The notes below the pieces were generated by a model. That model did no database searches. It worked only from the letters and a program-made list of their open reading frames with translations, and was not told where the DNA came from. Source: Desulfobulbus sp. Tol-SR (GTDB lineage: Bacteria; Desulfobacterota; Desulfobulbia; Desulfobulbales; Desulfocapsaceae). From it: DNA of 64,000 nt. The stretch covers positions 1 through 64,000 of the forward strand of contig JROS01000008.1 in NCBI GenBank assembly GCA_000769715.1, written 5' to 3'. Each line of letters opens with the position of its first letter. Position 1 is the first letter of the stretch. Made by a program: the position numbers and the translations under genes. Positions 1 through 8,730 of the stretch are shown here, piece by piece.

Positions 1-1
1 C

Positions 2-1308
2 CCCCGCCACCTGACCAGCGCCAACCGCCTTGAAGCTTTCGACCGCGTCATCATGAACCCCCTTTCTCGCTGGAGGACTGGGGGCACGACACCGTGGCCG
101 GCGGCGACAAGTTCGGCCGCCTCGCCTTCGGCATGCCGCCCGCCTCCAATGGCGACTGGGCCTGGCTGCAGCAGATTGCCAAGTCGCTCAAGGACCATGA
201 CCCGGAAACCGGCGAATCCGGCAAGGGGATGGTGGTCATGTCCCAGGGCGTGCTGTTTCGCGGCCAGCCGGAACAGACCGTGGAAGAGGATGGCCAGAAC
301 CAGAAGGCCGACGCCGAATACCTGATCCGGCGCGGCTTCGTGGTGGCGGACCTGATTGAGTGCATCGTGGTGCTGCCCTCCAAACTCTTCTACGGCAACG
401 GCGTACCCGCCTGCCTGCTGCTGCTGAACAACAACAAGCCGGAAGCACGCAAGGGCAAGACCCTGATGATCTGGAACTCGCGCCACTTCCAGAAGGCCAA
501 CCCGCAGAACCTGCTGCGCCCCTCCGACCTGATGCGCATCCTGGTGCCCTGGCGCGCCTTCGGTGATCTGGAACAGGCCAAGGCCCTGGTGGACAGCCAC
601 GCCGCGCAACTGATCCGCGAGGTGGAGGAGAACCGCGACCAGCGTCTGGCCGACATCGAGGACGCCTTTGGCCCGGTGCTCGCGCCGCTGGCACGGCTGG
701 TGGGGGAACAGGCCGAACTCGACGCGCTCGACCTCAAAGTGGCCGCCGTCAATGAAGCCATCGATCCCGAACACAAATGGTTTGGCCCGCTCGCCCCGCT
801 CAAGGCCGAGGTGGAGCAGGTGCAGGCCGAGATCGACGCCGCCGGACCCGGCGACAAGGCGGCACTGAAGGCCAACCTCGCCAAGCCGAAGAAGGCCTTC
901 GACGATGCCCGCAAACAGCTCATCGCCGCCATCAAGACCCATCTCAAGCAACTGGGCAAGGCGATCAAGGAGCTGAACAAGCTGCAGGAGGAGCGCGACG
1001 GCCGTGAGCAGGAGATCAACCTCGCCGCCGAACGCGAGATCGCCCATCTGGGCGAGGCGGCCGACGACCTGCGCCGCATCTGCAACGATCCCGACGAGGC
1101 GCGGCGCTACTTCGCCCTGGTGGACAAGGCCGAGATCGAGGAGAACGAATTCAACCTCAACCTGCCGCGCTATGTGGATACCTTTGAGCCGGAGGAAGTG
1201 ATTCCGCTCGATGATGCGCTGGAAAGGCTAACCCAGGCGAGAACTGCATCAACCGATGCACTGAAAACACTCGATAACCTACTGGGGGCGCTTGGCCATG
1301 TGGGTTGA
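2..1308 (+). pseudogene. hsdM: Type I restriction-modification DNA methyltransferase (HsdM) C-terminal part, left-truncated by the window and apparently frameshifted at nt 58-62
   Basis: Frame 2 reads RHLTSANRLEAFDRVIMNP; frame 1 continues DTVAGGDKFGRLAFGMPPASNGDWAWLQQIAKSLK..., typical HsdM. Adding one C to the C5 run (58-62) restores MNPPFSLEDWGHDTVAGGDKF. Followed by hsdS and hsdR. Confidence 0.8.
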
Positions 1309-2581
1309 TTGTTACGAAGAAGCCCCGCAAGAGTGGCCGCGAAAGCCTATCTCGGCTCTTGCTGAAATCGATCCGCCTTATGAATTGGAAGTCGGACGAG
1401 AATATCCGTTTCTCGAAATGGCGTCCGTGCAAGAAGGGTTCGGTGGAATTTCTAACTTCGATACGAGGGTCTGGGACCGCTGCGGACTTTGCCGCTTTGC
1501 GGAGAACGACATCATTCTTGGAAAGATCACCCCGTGCGCGGAGAACGGAAAGGCCGCGCTGGTTAAAGGTTTGCCGGATAAATACGGAATTGGTTCCACC
1601 GAATTTTTCGTACTTTCCGCTTTGGAAGGTGTTGAGCCGGAGTTCTTGTTTTCGCTTGTGACCGCCGGGCCGTTTCACAGGCGCCTGGTATCTCGAATGG
1701 AGGGTTCAACCGGCCGTCTTCGTATAACCCGAGACACGTTGAAAAAGTGGCTGGCGGTTCCACTACCCGACCCCGACGAACAACGCCGCATTGCCGCCGC
1801 TTTGAAACTGGCCGACGATGCCATCGCCAAGGCCAAGGCCGAGCTGGAGGCGACGCGGGAGTTGAAGCGGTCGCTGATGCAGACGCTTTTCGTCTCGGGT
1901 ATGCCCGGTAGACATTCGGAGTTCGTTGAAACGAAAATCGGACGAATCCCCAAAGGCTGGGTAGTCAAACGCATTGGTAAAGTGCTCATCGAGGCACCTA
2001 TTGCTGGCATTTCTCCGCAATCACGTCCCGAACCTCCGGGAACCCCAATTCTGAATGTAAGCTGTGTAAAAGGCGGCGTCTGTGATCCTTCCCGAGTTAC
2101 CTATGTTGATGTCACAGACGATGACATTGAGCGTTACCGGGCAGCGGTTGGCGATTTCTACGTGCTTCGAGGGAACGGCAATCGTGACTATGTCGCGACT
2201 GGCGGGCTTTTGAGGGAAACACCGCCTGAGAATTCAATCTATTCAGACAAACTGATTCGACTTCTGTTTGATCCTGAAAAGGTCGCGCTACGCTTCATTC
2301 CTTATATGTGGCAATCCCATGAGTTTCTCACACGGCTACAGTCCAAGGCGGAGTCGGGAAGCGGGCTTTGGATGATGAGCAAGCGGGATATTGTTCGTGA
2401 ATTTTTCGCTTATCCGCCTATTCCAGAGCAGGAAGAAATAGTGACGCTTCTTGATGGTGTTGAAAACAACGCAATGGCGTTGGAAAACAAATACAACGCC
2501 CTCCAACAGGTCAAAAAATCCCTGCTGCACAACCTGCTCACCGGCAAGATCCGCATCCCCGAGGGGATCATCCATGGATGA
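1292..2581 (+). CDS. hsdS: Type I restriction-modification specificity subunit (HsdS)
   Basis: 429 aa, two target-recognition-like halves (LPDPDEQRRIAAALKLADDAIAKAKAELEATRELKRSLMQTLF and PPIPEQEEIVTLLDGVENNAMALENKYNALQQVKKSLLHNLLTGKIRI repeats), between hsdM and hsdR. Confidence 0.9.
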   Translation: MAMWVDCYEEAPQEWPRKPISALAEIDPPYELEVGREYPFLEMASVQEGFGGISNFDTRVWDRCGLCRFAENDIILGKITPCAENGKAALVKGLPDKYGIGSTEFFVLSALEGVEPEFLFSLVTAGPFHRRLVSRMEGSTGRLRITRDTLKKWLAVPLPDPDEQRRIAAALKLADDAIAKAKAELEATRELKRSLMQTLFVSGMPGRHSEFVETKIGRIPKGWVVKRIGKVLIEAPIAGISPQSRPEPPGTPILNVSCVKGGVCDPSRVTYVDVTDDDIERYRAAVGDFYVLRGNGNRDYVATGGLLRETPPENSIYSDKLIRLLFDPEKVALRFIPYMWQSHEFLTRLQSKAESGSGLWMMSKRDIVREFFAYPPIPEQEEIVTLLDGVENNAMALENKYNALQQVKKSLLHNLLTGKIRIPEGIIHG

Positions 2582-5500
2582 AACACGGGAAATATCGCCC
2601 GGCTATCGCACCGCCCCGCCCACGGTAGCGCGCCCGTTCAACGAGGAGACCACGGTCGAGCGGGAGATCATCGAGCATCTGCAAACCCCGACGCTGGGTT
2701 GGACCTACCGCTCCCGCGAGCAGGTGACGGCGTTGCGCCCGGACGAGCGCGAGGTGCTGCTCTTGCCGCTGTTGCGGGAGAAGCTTAAAGCACTTAACCC
2801 CGCCATCCTCACCGACGAGGCGCGGGTGGACGTCATCATCACCAGGCTGGGCGGCTGCCGCGACAATCCGCAGTGGCTGACCTGGCTGCAGAACAGCGTC
2901 AATTACCAATTCGATCCTTCTGAGAAGGCGAAAGATGTTCGGCTGATCGACTTCGATCACCCCGACGCCAACGAGTGGTGGGTGACCAACCAGTTTCCGG
3001 TGGAGGGGCGCTCGCCCCGGCGGCCGGACATGGTACTGCTGATCAACGGCATCCCAGTGGTGGTGATCGAGGCCAAGACCGCCAGCCGCAACAAGCCCGA
3101 TTGGCGCGAGGGGGCCAAGCAGCTCGGCATGTATTCGAAAGAGATCGACCAGCTCTTCTACACCAACGCCTACGGCGTGGGGGTGAACGAGACCCGCATG
3201 ATGTACGGCGTGCCGGGGCGGCGCCTGCAGTTCTGGCTGCAATGGCGCGATCCCTGGCCGCACGGCATCGACGAGTTCGACGAGATGAAGGTCTCGCTCT
3301 ACGGCCTGTTCGACCGGGCCAACATGCTCGACTTCATTCGCCACTTCATCGTCTTCGTCACCAAGGACGGCAAAACCGACAAGGTGGTGGTGCGCTACCA
3401 GCAGTACCTGGCGGTGCGGGACATCCTCGGCCGCGCCACCGACCTGACCCTGCCGCCGGAGAAGCGGCGCGGGCTGATCTGGCACACCCAGGGCTCGGGC
3501 AAGACCCTGACCATGATCTACGCCGCCCGCAGCCTGTGGGAAGAGCCGAAGCTGAACCAGCCGACGGTGATCCTGCTGGTGGACCGGGAGCAGCTCGGCG
3601 ACCAGATGGACCGCGAGCTGATGGCCACCGGTACCGAGAACGTGCATGTGGCGGCCAGCAAGCGCGACCTGGAGGCGAAGCTGGCGGGCGACTATCGCGG
3701 GGTGATCCTCACCACCGTGCACCTGTTCGAGGGGATGGCCAAGAACATCACCAGGCAGCGCACAAACGTCATCGTCATGGCCGACGAGGCGCACCGCACC
3801 CAGGAGCGGGAGTTGGGCACCTACATGCGGGCGGCGGTGGACGGGGCCTCGCTGTTCGGTTTTACCGGCACCCCCATCGAGAAGGACGACCACAACACCC
3901 CGGTGGCCTGGGGCCAGATCAAGGACGACGGCACCATCGAGCGCTACATGGGCCGCCCGTACACCGTCACCGACGCCCTGCGCGACGGCGTGGTCAAGCC
4001 GATCCACTGGCAGCCGCGCAAGACCGATTGGCAGCTTTACGGGGCCAAGCTCGATCTCGCCTTCAAGCGGGAATACGGCCACTTGCCCGAGGCCGAGCAG
4101 AACAAGCTGGTGAGCCAATCCTCCACTCTGGATGTGCTGCTGAAACTGCCCAAACGGATTGAGCAGATCGCTGACGACGCGGTGGCCCACTTCAACGAGC
4201 ATGTGCGGCCCAACGGCTTCAAGGCGATGCTGGTCTGCAAGGACAAGGAGACAGTGCGGCTCTACACCGAGACCCTGCGCGCGCGGCTGGGAGATGAGGT
4301 GGTGATGGCGGTGATCTCCGAAGCGCCCAAGGATGACCCGGACGCGGTGAAGGCGCTCTATCTCGGCGAGACCAAGCGCAAGAAGCTGCTCAACGAGTTT
4401 CTGATCCCGGCCCAGTCCGAGTTGCCGGAGCACCAGGACAAGCCCTATCGCAAGGTGGAGCTGCTGGTGGTCTGCGACATGCTGCTGACCGGCTTCGATG
4501 CCCCCATTTTGCAGGCGCTCTATCTCGACAAGAGCCTGCGCGACCACGGGCTGCTGCAAACCATCGCCCGGGTCAACCGCCCCTACAACGAGCTGAAGGG
4601 GCATGGTCTGGTGCTCGACTACTACGGTATCTTCGACCACCTGAACGAGGCGCTGAACTACCGGCCCGAGGAACTGGGCGATATTGTTTTTCCCTTCGAG
4701 CGCATCCGCGAGCATTTCCGCAACCAGTTCGCCACTCTGTGGGCGTTCTTCCCCGAGAAGACAGTGCCGCGTGACGGGTCGCATTCGGCATTCATCGCCG
4801 CGATGAAGATCCTGCGCGACGAGGAAGGGGCGGAAAAGACCTTCGACACCGGCTACCGCAACCTGCGCGTGCTCTACGAGGCGTTGCAGCCTGACGAGCA
4901 GCTGCGCGACTATGTGCGCCCCTACGCCTGGTTGACCAAACTCTACTTGCTCTACCGCAAGAAGTTCTATCCAGACGCGGCCCTGGAGGCGACGGAAGAG
5001 GACGCCGCCCGTACCAAGGAGCTGATCCGCCAGCATATCGACGTGGAGGAACTGGAAAAGGAATTCCCCACCTACGTGCTGGACGAGCATTTTCTGACCA
5101 AGCTCAAGGACAAGAAGCCCGACGCCAAGGCGCTGGACATCGAGGCAATGCTTACCGCCGAGCTACGCATCCGTCTGGATCAGGATGAATTTCAAGCCTG
5201 GGAGCAAGGTCGCGTAATGAGCCGCCACGCCCATATCGACCTGCCTGACGGGCGACAACTCGACTACGAGATCCGCCCCTCCGCCAAGGCCCGCAGCCTG
5301 CGCCTGAAGATGACCGCGCGGGAGGGGCTGACGGTGATCGCGCCGAAGGGGCTCGACGAGCGCCAGGTAGTCGAATTGGTGACCGGCAAGCGGGATTGGA
5401 TCGCAGCGAAACTCGATCAGTTCGAGGAGGTGCGGCACCTGCTGGGCGAAAAGAAATCGGCCCGGCCCGAAGCCTTCGATCTGCCCGCGCTGGCGGAAAT

Positions 5501-5984
5501 CTGGCGGGTGGAATACCGGACCACCAGGGGCAAGACCGTCGGGGCGCGCACCGACCAACAGGGGCGGGTTTTGGTGTATGGCGCGGTGATCGATGGCGAG
5601 CGCTGCAAGACTGCCCTGCGCCGCTGGCTGGCCCGACGCGCCAAGGAAACATTGACGTCATGGTTGGATTCGCTGGCAGCCGAGAGCGGCGTGCGCTTTA
5701 ACCGGGTCATCATCAAGAATCAGCGCACCCGCTGGGGTAGCTGTTCCGCCGCCGGCGTGATCAGCCTGAATGCCAAGCTGCTCTTTCTGCCCCCAAAGCT
5801 GGTGCGTTATGTGCTGATGCACGAGTTGTGTCACACCCTGGAGCGCAACCACATCAGCCGCTTCTGGACCCACCTGCGGCAGTTCGAGCCGCAAACCGAA
5901 CTACTGCACAGCCAGATGCGGGATGCCTGGAAACAGGTGCCCCCCTGGGCGTACCCAGTGCATGCTGGCAGGGAAGGCGTCTAA
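2574..5984 (+). CDS. hsdR: Type I restriction endonuclease subunit R fused to C-terminal YgjP-like (DUF45) metallopeptidase domain
   Basis: Start MDETREISPGY at 2574, overlapping hsdS. RPDMVLLINGIPVVVIEAK (PD-ExK nuclease), HTQGSGKT (Walker A), MADEAHR, FTGTP, QTIARVNRPY. C-terminus from about MSRHAHIDLPDGRQ (~5217) has NQRTRWGSCS...VRYVLMHELCHTLERNHISRFW (YgjP/DUF45 HExxH-type). Confidence 0.88.
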   Translation: MDETREISPGYRTAPPTVARPFNEETTVEREIIEHLQTPTLGWTYRSREQVTALRPDEREVLLLPLLREKLKALNPAILTDEARVDVIITRLGGCRDNPQWLTWLQNSVNYQFDPSEKAKDVRLIDFDHPDANEWWVTNQFPVEGRSPRRPDMVLLINGIPVVVIEAKTASRNKPDWREGAKQLGMYSKEIDQLFYTNAYGVGVNETRMMYGVPGRRLQFWLQWRDPWPHGIDEFDEMKVSLYGLFDRANMLDFIRHFIVFVTKDGKTDKVVVRYQQYLAVRDILGRATDLTLPPEKRRGLIWHTQGSGKTLTMIYAARSLWEEPKLNQPTVILLVDREQLGDQMDRELMATGTENVHVAASKRDLEAKLAGDYRGVILTTVHLFEGMAKNITRQRTNVIVMADEAHRTQERELGTYMRAAVDGASLFGFTGTPIEKDDHNTPVAWGQIKDDGTIERYMGRPYTVTDALRDGVVKPIHWQPRKTDWQLYGAKLDLAFKREYGHLPEAEQNKLVSQSSTLDVLLKLPKRIEQIADDAVAHFNEHVRPNGFKAMLVCKDKETVRLYTETLRARLGDEVVMAVISEAPKDDPDAVKALYLGETKRKKLLNEFLIPAQSELPEHQDKPYRKVELLVVCDMLLTGFDAPILQALYLDKSLRDHGLLQTIARVNRPYNELKGHGLVLDYYGIFDHLNEALNYRPEELGDIVFPFERIREHFRNQFATLWAFFPEKTVPRDGSHSAFIAAMKILRDEEGAEKTFDTGYRNLRVLYEALQPDEQLRDYVRPYAWLTKLYLLYRKKFYPDAALEATEEDAARTKELIRQHIDVEELEKEFPTYVLDEHFLTKLKDKKPDAKALDIEAMLTAELRIRLDQDEFQAWEQGRVMSRHAHIDLPDGRQLDYEIRPSAKARSLRLKMTAREGLTVIAPKGLDERQVVELVTGKRDWIAAKLDQFEEVRHLLGEKKSARPEAFDLPALAEIWRVEYRTTRGKTVGARTDQQGRVLVYGAVIDGERCKTALRRWLARRAKETLTSWLDSLAAESGVRFNRVIIKNQRTRWGSCSAAGVISLNAKLLFLPPKLVRYVLMHELCHTLERNHISRFWTHLRQFEPQTELLHSQMRDAWKQVPPWAYPVHAGREGV

Positions 5985-6063
5985 ATTTCAGCCCCATAGC
6001 ATTACTCATTGCATGAGTGCCGAGCATCGTTGACGGTTATGAAAAAAATAGGAGAAGAGAAAT

Positions 6064-7464
6064 ATGCTGAAACAGTTACGAATACGAAACTTCAAAGGCT
6101 GGAAAGATACCGACACCATTCGCATGGCCCCCATTTCCTTGTTCTTTGGCGCCAACAGCTCCGGCAAATCCAGCATCGGTCAGTTTCTGATGATGCTGAA
6201 ACAAACCGTTGAGTCGCCGGACAGAAAAGCGGTTTTCTATCCAGGTGGCAAGAATTCCGCCGTTCAGCTTGGCTCTTACCAAGAGATGGTCTTTCACCGC
6301 GATCCGGCAAACAGGATCACCTTCGACTATCGGTGGTCATTGCCGGAAATGCTTAAGCTCAAAGATCCTCTCTCGGGTCAGATGTTTTCCGGCGATGATT
6401 TAGACTTCAGTGGTGAAGTTGAGCTCAGTGACGCAACGAAGCATTTGCTTCAAGTTTCATATTTCAAATATTGCCTTATGGAAGGGGCGAATCAATCGCT
6501 TTCTATCGAATTATCAAGGAAACCTGATAAGCGTGAATATGTTGCCACAGCGGAACAATATTCTCTTGTAAGAAAAAAAATGCGTGCTCGGGCCCTCAAG
6601 GATGTTGTCCGGTTCTATGGTTTTCCTGATGAGGTAGTGGCTTATTACCAAAATGCTGATTTTGTTCAGGAGCTGAATCTCGCACAGGAGAGGCTGTTCA
6701 GTTCTATCCACTACTTGGGCCCTCTGAGAACAAAGGTGGAAAGGCTTTATACATGGGGTGGGATAACTCCTGAAAGCGTTGGCTTTTCAGGTGAGAATAC
6801 TGTCGCGGCTATTCTGGCAGCGAGAGACCGTAAAATCAGTTTGGGTTATAGACGACCGGCAAAGCCGCTTGAGGAAATCATCGCGTTAAAACTCAAGGAA
6901 ATGGGGCTGATTGAAGAATTCGAGGTCAATCCCATTTCCGAGCAGCGACAGGAATACGAGGTCAAGGTCCGCACCAAGGGATCGAGAGATTGGGTCGATC
7001 TCCCCGATGTCGGCTTTGGCATATCGCAGGTGCTCCCGGTTCTGGTGCAATGCTTTTACGCACCGGCAGGATCGATCATCCTCATGGAGCAGCCGGAGAT
7101 TCACCTTCACCCGAATGCCCAATCGGCGCTGGCCGACGTGATGATCGATGTCATCAACTCCAGGGAGAACGGGGTAGACAGAGATATTCAATTAATTATT
7201 GAGACTCATTCGGAACATTTTCTCCGGCGTTTGCAGCGCCGTATTGCTGAGGATGTGGTTCCACAGGACAAAGTTTCAGCCTATTTCGCCAACATCGCCA
7301 AGACACCTGCAACTTTGGAGCCATTGCAAATCGATACCTACGGCAATATTTTGAATTGGCCGGAGAACTTCTTCGGAGATGAGATGAGTGATATCACCGA
7401 ACAGGCCAAGGCCGCCCTGAAGAAGCGCATACAGAAAGCTGAAAAACCGGAGGCTTCCGTATGA
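6064..7464 (+). CDS. AAA family ATPase, DUF3696-type (ABC/OLD-like)
   Basis: RIRNFKGWKDTDTIRMAPISLFFGANSSGKSS (Walker A), GFGISQVLPVLVQ (signature-like), SIILMEQPEIHLHP (Walker B), IIETHSEHFLRRLQRRI, C-terminal YGNILNWPENFFGDEM typical of DUF3696. Confidence 0.88.
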   Translation: MLKQLRIRNFKGWKDTDTIRMAPISLFFGANSSGKSSIGQFLMMLKQTVESPDRKAVFYPGGKNSAVQLGSYQEMVFHRDPANRITFDYRWSLPEMLKLKDPLSGQMFSGDDLDFSGEVELSDATKHLLQVSYFKYCLMEGANQSLSIELSRKPDKREYVATAEQYSLVRKKMRARALKDVVRFYGFPDEVVAYYQNADFVQELNLAQERLFSSIHYLGPLRTKVERLYTWGGITPESVGFSGENTVAAILAARDRKISLGYRRPAKPLEEIIALKLKEMGLIEEFEVNPISEQRQEYEVKVRTKGSRDWVDLPDVGFGISQVLPVLVQCFYAPAGSIILMEQPEIHLHPNAQSALADVMIDVINSRENGVDRDIQLIIETHSEHFLRRLQRRIAEDVVPQDKVSAYFANIAKTPATLEPLQIDTYGNILNWPENFFGDEMSDITEQAKAALKKRIQKAEKPEASV

Positions 7465-7991
7465 GCCTGCCGAAAATATGTCTGTTGGATACCAATGTGC
7501 CCAAAACGGCCAATCTGGCAACGCAACCGGATCCGGGTTCCGATATACCCGATCCGTGCGTGCTGGCATGTATCGAGGCTGTAGAGCTTGTCATCAAAAA
7601 GCGCGGCCTGGTCATCGATGCGGGAGACGAAATTTTCGATGAATACCGGCAGCAGCTCTCCATGAAGGGACAGCCCGGTATGGGTGATGCCTTTATGAAG
7701 TGGGTAAACGATCACCGCTATAACCCGGAGTATTGCGAAAGAGTGGTGATTACAAAAGTTGGCGATTCATATGAGGAATTCCCCAGTCATGACGGGTTGA
7801 ATGATTTTGACAGATCAGACCGGAAGTTTGTCGCGGTGACCAATGCCCACCCAGACAAGCCACCGATATTGCAGGCAACCGACAGTAAGTGGTGGGGATG
7901 GAAGGATGCTTTGGCTGAGGTCGGTATTACTGCACATTTCCTTTGTCCCGAGTATGCTGAAGACAAATATGCCGAAAAGATGGGGACGTGA
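7461..7991 (+). CDS. PIN-like nuclease domain protein
   Basis: KICLLDTNVPK at the N-terminus, IFDEYRQQL, NDFDRSDRKFVAV, ILQATDSKWW: spaced acidic residues as in PIN-like folds. ATGA overlap with upstream ATPase. Confidence 0.7.
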   Translation: MSLPKICLLDTNVPKTANLATQPDPGSDIPDPCVLACIEAVELVIKKRGLVIDAGDEIFDEYRQQLSMKGQPGMGDAFMKWVNDHRYNPEYCERVVITKVGDSYEEFPSHDGLNDFDRSDRKFVAVTNAHPDKPPILQATDSKWWGWKDALAEVGITAHFLCPEYAEDKYAEKMGT

Positions 7992-8677
7992 AAGAGAACT
8001 TCTTCAAATATCCCTCCACTCCGCACCTGGCAACCCTTCCTGGTGTCGACATCAGGGGAGATAAGGTCTTATCGGAATCCGAGCGAGATGAATTTTTTCG
8101 GCATGAGCTTATTGTCGAAGAAAAAGTGGACGGTGCCAATCTGGGAATCTCGTGTGATTCAGAAGGGAATATCCGAGGCCAGAACAGGGGGGCTTATTTG
8201 CATTTGCCCGGATCGGGGCAGTGGAAAAAACTCGGCGAATGGCTGGCGCTCCGCACCGATATGTTTTTCGATACTCTTTCAGACCGGTACATCCTCTTTG
8301 GAGAATGGTGTTATGCGCAGCATTCCGTTTTCTATAACCGGTTACCCGACTGGTTTCTTGCCTTTGATATTTATGACCGAGAGTCTCTACGCTTTCTGTC
8401 ATCGACGCGCCGTGACCGGATGATAGAAAAATTGCAAGTCTCCAAAGTGCCGAGTCTTGCACGTGGAAAATTTTCCTTTCCAGAGCTCGACAATCTGTTA
8501 TCGCAGTCAAAGCTTGCTGATCAGCCTGCCGAAGGGATTTATCTGCGATTCGATCAAGGAGACTGGCTTGGTCAACGCGCCAAGCTTGTCCGACCTGCGT
8601 TTGTGCAAGCGATAGATCAACATTGGTCGCGTTCGACCTTGAAGCTCAATCGATTGCGATCAGAAGTTCGAGGATAA
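7988..8677 (+). CDS. RNA ligase family protein (Rnl2-like nucleotidyltransferase)
   Basis: Motif I EEKVDGANLGI, FGEWCYAQHSVFYNRLPDWFLAFDIYD (motif III/IIIa), EGIYLRF (motif IV), RAKLVRPAF (motif V). GTG start overlaps preceding TGA (GTGA). Confidence 0.85.
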   Translation: MKENFFKYPSTPHLATLPGVDIRGDKVLSESERDEFFRHELIVEEKVDGANLGISCDSEGNIRGQNRGAYLHLPGSGQWKKLGEWLALRTDMFFDTLSDRYILFGEWCYAQHSVFYNRLPDWFLAFDIYDRESLRFLSSTRRDRMIEKLQVSKVPSLARGKFSFPELDNLLSQSKLADQPAEGIYLRFDQGDWLGQRAKLVRPAFVQAIDQHWSRSTLKLNRLRSEVRG

Positions 8678-8730
8678 AAACATTGATGTCTGTTGGTTCT
8701 CTCCATACCAATTGATTTGATCTTTGAAAT

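Noticed and set aside
2568-5090. 840-aa ORF on the minus strand opposite hsdR
   Set aside because: Antisense shadow of a high-GC gene; low-complexity His/Gly/Val-rich translation with no domain motifs, while the + strand encodes clear HsdR motifs.
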